Positions 56,301 to 64,000 of a stretch of 64,000 nt of DNA are shown here, piece after piece. The notes beneath the pieces were generated by a model. The model ran no database searches. It saw nothing but the letters and a program-made list of their open reading frames with translations, and was not told the DNA's origin. The DNA is taken from contig BQMF02000024.1 of NCBI GenBank assembly GCA_027922465.2, positions 992,001-1,056,000 on the forward strand, given 5' to 3'. The translations under genes were made by a program, and so were the position numbers. The first letter of the stretch is position 1; each line of letters begins with the position of its first letter. Source of the DNA: Turritopsis dohrnii. Its lineage: Eukaryota > Cnidaria > Hydrozoa > Anthoathecata > Oceaniidae.

Positions 56301-59037
56301 CTACAGAACAACGTCATACAGTTTACAAATAGAAAATTTCCAAGAATGTGCCTAGGATGTGGGAGTGGGTCATAAGTGTGGGGCAAGAGGGATGTATTTC
56401 TTGTCTTCTTCACTTACGTTTTGAAGTTTTACTTATTCATATATAAAACTTCTGAAAAACCCATATTTAATATGACAAAGAGTTCATTGTGGAAGACAAA
56501 CATCCAATCAATCCAGCAGAGAGATTACTTAAAAGAAAAAAATAAACAGAACATGACCAAAAAAAGAAATATTATAATCATCCACATGACTTAAGCCTGT
56601 GCCAAAATATCATGCATGTCTGCATGTCTTTGTGTTATCTCTAAGAACCAACAGCAAGGATTATGATGGATTATTCAAAAAAATGCTGACGAATACGACA
56701 GCAAGTCAGTGGCATTTTTGTTAATCTTATGACTTGCATGGTCTTCCTTGCACTTGAACAGTACTGACCAGAAGTAATCTTTTATATCAAAAACAATGAC
56801 CCTGTTCGAAGCCACTGACTAAAAATTAAAACATTTGCTTCAGACAGACTGGAAAAAATCATGAATTAAAATATGCCATTTAATTCTCAAAAGAAGATAC
56901 AGCATGTCATACTAACCAGAGTCTTATCCGTTTCAACGGCTATCAAAATACTGTTCATCAGAATGAATGTCAAAATCGAATAGCGAAAATATTTGCTGTT
57001 TAGGAGCTGACCGACAAGCTCAGTCGCAGTAAATTCTATCACTTCTGCATCAGTCATTGGTGGCAGATCTTTCAAAATATTAGCATCTTCATCTTCAACA
57101 TTTTGCTGTACAGCTGCACCCTAAATTGAATAAACAAACTGTAATGCACCATCCGATTATGGAGATAAATTAGATAAGCAGATAAGGTCTGTTGGTTGCA
57201 CACAGCATTTGCTGAGAGGTGAGAGGTTCAGAAGAAATGAAGTTGTTTTGGATACAGCTCCAAAATAAATAAAGAAAAGGGCATATGAGAAGCTGAAGAG
57301 TAAAGTACAAACATGTTGAATGGAAATATATAAATGACGTCGTTTTGTAAGCAGTCTCAGTTGAACCAACAAATTTAGCTTGAGAACAGGACATGTCCTG
57401 TATACTTAATAAATTGTTGGGCAGTACAGTTGAATAAAGTTCTATACAGTAGAAATGTCTTCCCATAGTATAAATGTTTGAAGACCAACATTACATGGCT
57501 ATCATCAATGACAGTTCTGTCCGAACGGATACCTTTGTTAGCGGTTGAATCGTTGGTAGAATCTTACACAGCATATTCCAATAGGAACAGCTTGGTAGAT
57601 AGAAGATTAGACTAAGGACTATAGAATTATAGACTAATGCAACCACAGTCTTCCAAACAACAAGATATAAACTCACTCTTCGTTTGGTGTCAGGAAGATT
57701 GAAGATGGATTTAAAATCTTGTGGCTGCTCATTTTGACACAGATTAAACGCAATTTTCTTCTTCAATTTGACTTTATCAACAGCCTAAAAAAATCAACCA
57801 TAAGATTATATACCTTAATTCTCTTAATGTTTGTGCACAGAAGAAACACGTGAAAAGGAGCACGAAATATGCTATTTTGCTTAGCAGGGTGCACCAAAAT
57901 TAAAAGTGCATGAAATTATATAGTTGACCTTATTCATTACAATTGTTCCAGGAACAACGTTAGTAGTTTCATATTAATCATATACCAGTCAATGGAAAGA
58001 CAAAGTCAAGGGTTTGGTTCGTGAATCGAATGGGATGATGGTACGTACCAGTACAAACAACTGGACAAATTATTTTCAACAATTATACCTGAACATGAAT
58101 AGCAAAGATTTCTTGTGACAAAAAGCACAAGCTTGGTGTACTCAAATGAGATTGTCGAGCAATTGAAGAAAGGCAAAAAGGGACATGAGGATCAAGGTAG
58201 ATGTATGTTTGTCAATTGTCAAAACCCTTCATGTCAAATGGATGGTACAGTTTTATGATTACGTCAGATATGGGAACCTGATTTAATAATAAATGGTAAG
58301 AAGTCATCTGGTGTTATTAACAATTCCAAAAACGAAATTACACTTGGTCCGTTTGAATATGACTTTTAGTTTGTTTTTTTTTACTTTTCTTTTGTTGATG
58401 ATACTTTGCATGATCGGATTTATATAATACGATATTAACATGACGGGTGCGCGAAAATTTGGGGCGCGAAAAATAGAGGGCGTGAAAATTAAAGGCACGC
58501 AAATTTCAAGGGAATTAAGATAAATATACAATGAAAAAAAGTTATACATGCAAAGTCATTCTTTGAAACAGAACTTCTGACTCAAACCAATCATACAACA
58601 GGCTTACTGATTGATTCGAATTCTCTTACAAAACTAAGGCTTTTCAACATTCTCGACAAACACAGACACTTCAAATCTGCAACTTAATATAAGTCAAATC
58701 ACCGATAACACTTGTTATCTGGCTACACAACCAATCTGTTAAGGAATTATGTAGTCAGAAAACCTTATGATGTCCTTACCGATTTGAAAGCTCCTAATAA
58801 ACTTTGTTTGCCACTGCCAGCATCATATTTCTCACTTTCTGTGTCCTGAACGAAAACCAAATATCAAATCTACGTAAAACATTCAGAAAACAATGCAATA
58901 CAAGTTGAGAAAGGAAATTTGCCACAATTATGAAAACAACGTTATTTACAAAAACATAGAATACAAGATTGAAGAACAACGGAATAGACATTTCAGATTG
59001 TTTGAGATTCACTCACTTTTCTCCAAGCATCTGCCAT
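50314..59037 (-). CDS. CATSPER4: CatSper4-like sperm cation channel subunit, 13 exons
   Basis: Exons in gene order: 59037-59017, 58845-58780, 57784-57677, 57120-56917, 56300-56138, 55786-55708, 55534-55476, 53404-53294, 53045-52981, 52310-52143, 51367-51260, 50936-50829 and 50493-50314. All phases agree, giving about 479 aa, close to mammalian CatSper4. CatSper channels are Ca2+ channels of the sperm tail. S1 is near 108-130 and S2-S3 in exon 5. S4 (R-I-L-R-V-L-R-A-F-R-S-L-R) has arginines every third residue. S5 is in exon 8. The pore helix in exon 9 carries T280-Q-D-G-W284, the CatSper TxDxW selectivity motif. S6 ends I-G-A-F-I-F-A-N-L-V-V in exon 10, and a predicted coiled coil follows in exons 10-11. 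The last exon has a possible alternative acceptor nine bases inside. CTTTTCAG before the ATG suggests an upstream non-coding exon. Confidence 0.9.
52326..52532 (+). repeat. 23-bp tandem repeat, nine copies
   Basis: Nine contiguous copies of a 23-bp unit around GGTGTGAATAACCTCTTAAG, alternating mainly between GTGAATAAC and GTGGATAAC variants. It begins 16 bp upstream of the S6 exon in the intron that follows the pore exon, and may affect splicing of that acceptor. Confidence 0.95.
53810..54242. mobile_element. 433-bp pogo/Tigger-like MITE in a CatSper intron
   Basis: Ends start CAGTACAACC on both sides (the right one complemented) and are flanked by TA (53808-53809 and 54243-54244). Sequence just inside (CCCTTAAGTCGGACT) also recurs in part near the right end. 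No transposase ORF is present. Confidence 0.75.
54462..55127. mobile_element. 666-bp Harbinger-like MITE in a CatSper intron
   Basis: Ends AGGCCATTTTCCACTAAGCG and, complemented, AGGCCGTTTTCCACTAAGCG continue through GGAATTG. Flanking triplets are CTA and TTA, one base from an exact TWA duplication. Confidence 0.75.
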
Positions 59038-60223
59038 GTTTGTCACTAATAATATACTGCTGAAAAGAGTTCAAAAATAAACAACGGTTATGACACTAAC
59101 AAAACAATAACATTGATCAATGAAAATTTTGGTTTTGACATTTTGTCAAAGAATAGGATTCATAACTTTTTTTATCACATTTGATAACAATTTCCTTGTT
59201 TTTTTTTTGTACATATCTTCCTAACCTGTTGTTTCCCTGTCAGGTTGTTTACATTACAAACAGCAAATTCAGATTTATTACTTGGGAGATAAGTAATAGT
59301 GGTGATCACATCTGGTAAGTTTGAAACATTGATCAAAGATAAGAAGAATCAGGTCAAAGAAATTCTATGTACCTATATTTTAATCAACAGAGATAAACAA
59401 AAACTACTAAAAAAAACCCTCTCCATAATTTATTTACATAATTATATAGAATTCCAATTGCAAGATAATTAAATCAAAGGCAGTTTCGAAAATTTTGACT
59501 TCTTGCGATCATCTAGCGAGCAGGAGCAACATTTGCCAGTCATGTATGAGTACTTATACTTCAAACAGATTCGTTTCGAGGACATTGACAAAACTTTGAA
59601 AAAGTTCATAGTCAAATTTAAAAGAGGATTGTGTAGCTTTCAAAAGGACCAAACACAATCATACACAATCAATACTTCAATATTACGAAATATATCCATT
59701 GTTTCAGCATTGGTTGAAATAGTTACTACTTCCATACTGCATGATAACATTAACATCTGAACTGTACATAACAAACTAAAACTACAGCCTTGACAATGTT
59801 TCTGAATGTGAATGTTTTATGGACAATAAATGAAACTATTTCTCAAACAGGATTCCCTACAGCCTTTTCTTTGCAACAAAGAGATTCTCAAGTTTCCTTT
59901 CTGTAGAACAAATCATAATATAAACCAGACACAACACTTTTAAAGTTATTGTGTTTTAACACAGAAGACCATAAGAGAAAATCACTTACAAAGAAAACAC
60001 CACAAAAAAACATTGAGGAAACACAGTGGGTTTTTTTTGAACACAACCTTGAAAATTTTCAAAGCTTCCTAATAAGATTAAAAAATATCAATAGAGATGG
60101 AGTGTGGTATGCAAGTAGCTACAAACTCTGTTAAACAAGATACTAGTACCATAAACTTCAAAATAACGATATTGAAGTACATAATAACCATATAGAATTT
60201 GAAAATAAATTCTAAAAATAGCA
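59038..60223. other. Intergenic region between SIAH and CatSper4
   Basis: It holds the likely 5-prime UTR acceptor of CatSper4 near 59061 and the 3-prime UTR of SIAH. The short plus-strand frames at 59503-59760 and 59949-60134 show no domain. Confidence 0.45.
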
Positions 60224-61090
60224 TCAACAACTTGATATAGTCACATTTATGCCGAGATTACCGTTATCCGCAAAAAGCTGCGCAATGCTTGTATCAAATA
60301 CTAAGCAGTCACTGTTCAAAATAGCGGACTGAATTCCATCGTGAATACTTCGTGGAGTGGCTTCCCAGGCCAATCGTCTTCTGTGTCCATTCAATTCTAA
60401 TCGATAAGCAAAATTTTCCGCTTGCTTTCTTGAGCCGATTAATTGGACAACAGCAAAGAATTGTTGATGTCCCTCAAACTTCTCCTGTTTCTCCAAGACT
60501 AACATAAAATGATGTCCGAAACACGACTGCATCATTACCCAGTCCACAGCACCAGGTAGGTTGATGTCTGTAGCAAGAAAAACTATATCTTCCCCTTGAA
60601 GTGTTGTTATGGATTTATGTACAAGTAATAAATGTGGCATCACTGCATCTAGTGAACCCTGCCACTTACACGAGGCTCCAGGACAAGGGCATGCATATGG
60701 TCGAAATTCACATGATTCTTCGTGATCAGTTTTTGCAGTATGAGGCAATGTCACTGGACAACCTGATGAATTATACCGGCATGGAAATAACACAGAATTT
60801 GCAACTTTTTCCATGGCCAGATTTCGTATACTGCCAAGTGGTCCTCGACAAGTAGGACATATTGTCAATTTAGGTCTGCAATTTGAACAAACTAAATGTC
60901 CACTGCTACACTGGAAAATCGGTGGAAGTACATAATCAAAGCACACAGGACATTCAAATAAACTAGCTAGGTCAGGATTGGTAGGGCTTGATGATGAAAC
61001 TTGCATAGGTACAGGAGCCTGCTGTGGAACCACTGTGTTAATGGTAGTCGGACTCGCTGTCCCAACAGGCCGATTGCCTGCCATCTTCAT
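60224..61090 (-). CDS. SIAH1: SIAH-type RING E3 ubiquitin-protein ligase
   Basis: One coding exon encodes 288 aa from the ATG at 61090 (a second in-frame ATG is at 61084). SIAH proteins tag substrates for proteasomal degradation and work as dimers in the cytosol. After a Pro/Ser/Thr-rich N-terminus comes a C3HC4 RING (C-P-V-C-F-D ... G-H-L-V-C-S-N-C ... C-P-T-C) near residues 47-82. Two SIAH-type zinc fingers follow around 100-160, including [10 protein letters not shown] and C-K-W-Q-G-S-L. The substrate-binding domain ends in N-V-T-I-S-S-C, almost the canonical C-terminus. Length is normal for the family. The single coding exon resembles vertebrate SIAH genes. The sequence before the ATG (TTTGTTAAAG) could be a splice acceptor for a 5-prime UTR exon. 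Confidence 0.95.
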   Translation of the reverse strand: MKMAGNRPVGTASPTTINTVVPQQAPVPMQVSSSSPTNPDLASLFECPVCFDYVLPPIFQCSSGHLVCSNCRPKLTICPTCRGPLGSIRNLAMEKVANSVLFPCRYNSSGCPVTLPHTAKTDHEESCEFRPYACPCPGASCKWQGSLDAVMPHLLLVHKSITTLQGEDIVFLATDINLPGAVDWVMMQSCFGHHFMLVLEKQEKFEGHQQFFAVVQLIGSRKQAENFAYRLELNGHRRRLAWEATPRSIHDGIQSAILNSDCLVFDTSIAQLFADNGNLGINVTISSC

Positions 61091-64000
61091 CTTTAACAAA
61101 ATTTCAGAAGTACATTTTTACAATCAATATTCTCGTAATACCTAAAAGTTGAAGTGATCAAATACACAAGTATAGGAAAACATGTTCGTGGACATCATCG
61201 TCGACACACACAATTAAGATTTGGAATTAAAGCAATTAAAGTAGTCAATAATAAAACGTTATATCATAATTGCTATAGATGTTTCTATAGATTTTGATGA
61301 CATGAATTGAGTTACAACACAAAAGATAAAACAGCAATCAAAAACAGAACATGACTCATCAAACATTTTAAAGTTTTTTTTCAACTTTTAATATTTTCTT
61401 GCCACCAAAGTTTAAACATTCTAATTTTTTATAAAAACCAAAAGATAACATTATCATCTAACATTTTTCTGCTAAGAAATACACAGAAACAAATTATCTT
61501 CAGCAACTTGAATTATAGTGATGTTTTGAAAGAAAGTGATTTTCACAAAACGTAAACGACAATAAAGTTTTTAATAACAGCAATCAGAGATAATAAAATT
61601 TTGTAACAATTAAAATATAATTCTGTTTTTTTTCATATTTCAGCAATACGCAGGAGAGCATGGATAAATGAAAAACTGTGATTTTCAAAACAACAACAAT
61701 CATTACGTAAAGCTATTTCTTAATATCTCCGCTTTAAAGTAGCTCAAATGACAGGAAAATAAAAGAAACTCCAAAGTTCTATGTGGGATAAAATAACCAT
61801 TAAGATGTTTTCAAGTGAGAAAAAATCAATGATTTTAATTTACTGATGCAATAACTTCATCCATGTTTAATTTGTTCTACAACTTAAAATTAAAACATCA
61901 CCCAAAAAATTTGACTTAACCAAAACTGAATACTGAAGTGACTGAAGTTTACACAAAAACACAAAACCAGTATGGGGAATATTTGCTTGTGATTTAACCT
62001 TCAAGTATTATGACCAAAAATTACATGCTTATAAAGTTTCTTGGGTGAGTTCAATATGGATGAAGAATTAAAAAGTTGGCAAACAAAGTAGGCTCTGAAA
62101 AACCAACATAATTTTTCAAGTGTTGAAAAGAATACTCATTTCATATTTGAATCAACTTTCGGAATATTTTAAGTGATTTTAACCTGAGCAAAAAATATAA
62201 AATATAAAATATAACCATTTACTTATTCATAATAATCAACAGTAGCAGTCTAGAGTAACAAAATCTTTTTCTCGAATGAACAGGACTGAAAGCTTTTAAC
62301 AAGTTGGGGACACCAAACAAAAATATTAGATATATAACTAGACAACATTAGCCACTGAATAAAGAGGTACTTTCAAATAAGATGTTTTTGATACAGTAGG
62401 AAGAGGATTAAAAGTTTGTAATTATGTTATAGCATATCTTTTTCAATTTCAATGAGGAGTTAGTATACTTTTAAGTTTTTCTGATGTTGTAGTGGTTGAT
62501 GATTGTGGTTCTAGCACAAGATCTGAAGCATTCTTTAAAATCGCTTCAAATAATGGCTTTTCCACTTCACATGAATCGCTTTTTCCGATTCTGATGAATC
62601 GCTTTTATATTATGAAAATATCATTTATCATAAGTATATATATATCATAAAAAAATTTAAGGTTCTGTCATCCCTTCAGGAATTGTGAAGGATTCTGCTT
62701 TGTTTTGTATATATTTCAAAAAATAAAAAAAATGGCATGTTGAACACTATTTGAACTTTTCAAATTAACAAAAATAGCCTGACACCACATTTGCTACATC
62801 ATTACAAAGTTTTGAATATCTTGTTTGAAAGGACATCAAAGCATTCATATTGTATATACATGAGTGTATGCTGTGTACATTTAAAATAAAAAGGCAGATT
62901 GTCTAAGTAATCATTAAGAATATCTTTTCCAAACATAATTTCTTTACTTTCTGTTAAACCATTTCTGTTCAAAACTTTAACATCTGTGTCTGATAATAAA
63001 CAAAGTACTCATATATTGATGCTAAATAACTCACTAAATCATAAAATCGCATCAATTTTGAAAAATTTGATCACAGAGGTTAAATTCAATTATTTATTTT
63101 GATAATCATAGCTGAAAACGGTTTCTTTGGCAGCCATTTTTTGAGTATGATGAAAAAAGCAAAAGTGCCAGGCTTACTTGCATGGATACCTCATTAAGAT
63201 GAAGACCGACGAAAGAGGAAAAATATAGCGAAACAAATATTTTCAAGACCTTTATGAACATTAATATCCAACCCCCGTTTATTTACTTCTACCAATTAAC
63301 CTTTAATAAATAGTGTACACAATCAGGACTAATATAGACTGATTTTGACATCGATAACCTCTTTTGGGCGTAAAAAAAACTTGGCCCTAAAAAAAAATGT
63401 TCATTTGCAAATAACTCATCATAAAACAGCATAACAACAAAACAGCAATATCAATGTTAAGAAAATCCAAAACTTACTAAATAATGCAAATAAAACAAAG
63501 GTCGGGAAATACCGACAACCAAAAATTTATTCTGTATTACCCCCTGTATTACCCCCTGTCAAAAGTCTTAACGTTCTTGTCATGATAATTTTTCGACAAT
63601 TGTCACGATCTCGATGAGTGGTCCATTTTAACTTGCAATGGAAACGATGAAGATTTAACAGAGGTTTCTGTCCTCTATCCATCGTCCACAGGAAATTGTT
63701 TTATTTGTCACAGGATACATGATAAGGATAGTTAACACAAATGCATCTTGAAGTATTTCACTTCCTCAAAATTCAGCACTTGCTGAAACAAGCTTTTTTT
63801 AGCATGAAAAAATGGTATCTGGTGTAGCCCCCTTGTTCTTCCAATAGGGAACCTGCCTCCCTATTGGCTAATGGCTACAATACGCTTGTTAATGAGTTTA
63901 TTTTAACAACAATAGTAACATCAGCGATACATTTTTCCCTTTAGCTGAAAGTTATCCAAAATCTAAGCCTCAATGCTTTTATTGGTTCAGCAGTTGGAAC
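61091..64000. other. No gene recognised; upstream of SIAH
   Basis: AT-rich sequence. A minus-strand GTAAGC donor near 63176 could end a non-coding SIAH exon. No other coding sequence was seen. Confidence 0.4.
63841..63867. promoter_or_regulatory. Perfect palindrome with two opposed CCAAT boxes
   Basis: CCAATAGGGA and TCCCTATTGG are exact complements separated by 7 bases, so each arm presents a CCAAT box outward. This could be a binding site for a CCAAT factor in the far upstream region of SIAH, or the stem of a small foldback element. Confidence 0.4.

Noticed and set aside
1..64000. Reverse transcriptase, LTR or endogenous viral genes
   Set aside because: No YxDD-type polymerase motif, protease-RT-RNase H order or LTR pair was seen; the only integrase belongs to a TIR-bounded DNA element.

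Overview
The window looks like nuclear DNA of an early-branching animal, most likely a cnidarian; this is an inference. It is AT-rich, genes have many short GT-AG introns, and 3-prime ends carry AATAAA. It encodes the animal proteins SIAH and CatSper4, and it is packed with DNA transposons and short inverted-repeat elements of kinds common in cnidarian genomes. No rRNA, CRISPR, plasmid or prokaryotic operon signals are present.

Layout. 1-9.5 kb: a TTAA-flanked transposon relic (893-2176), a block of ~128-bp satellite units, a dispersed repeat, and a near-complete Kolobok-like DNA transposon (5626-8821) with an intact 661-aa transposase. 9.5-17.7 kb: an 8.2-kb Ginger-like transposon (9473-17673). 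Its ends are compound terminal inverted repeats plus inverted satellite arrays, and its two-exon gene encodes integrase, OTU and F-box-like regions. 18.9-20.1 kb: an intronless alpha-1,3-fucosyltransferase (minus). 22.2-25.9 kb: a decayed HECT E3 ligase gene (minus) invaded by an 830-bp repeat that itself holds a 748-bp element. 26-33 kb: mostly repeats and MITEs. 33.1-33.9 kb: an intronless secreted N-acetylmuramoyl-L-alanine amidase that resembles bacterial AmiD and is probably a horizontally acquired gene.

37-50 kb holds the most unusual locus. It is a ~5-kb direct duplication of a nine-exon gene for a secreted, almost entirely helical protein. Five C-x8-C motifs sit exactly on the first five splice junctions. 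I do not recognise the family. Copy 1 (37854-41418) is intact, about 484 aa. Copy 2 (44885-47905) has a destroyed splice acceptor at exon 3 and a 4-bp loss at the exon 6 donor. Just downstream lies a 679-bp MULE-like element (48313-48991) with perfect 140-bp TIRs, a 9-bp target duplication and an internal Cys/His ORF.

50.3-61.1 kb: a complete 13-exon CatSper4 sperm calcium channel gene (minus, about 479 aa, TQDGW pore motif), with a nine-copy 23-bp tandem repeat, a pogo/Tigger-like MITE and a Harbinger-like MITE in its introns. A single-coding-exon SIAH E3 ubiquitin ligase (minus) lies upstream of it. The last 2.9 kb hold no recognised gene.

The genes do not form one pathway. Two loci (AmiD-like amidase, helical Cys-rich proteins) encode secreted products and could both be effectors, but only the amidase has a recognisable activity. 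All exon joins were read by eye from splice motifs and phase; none is supported here by transcripts.
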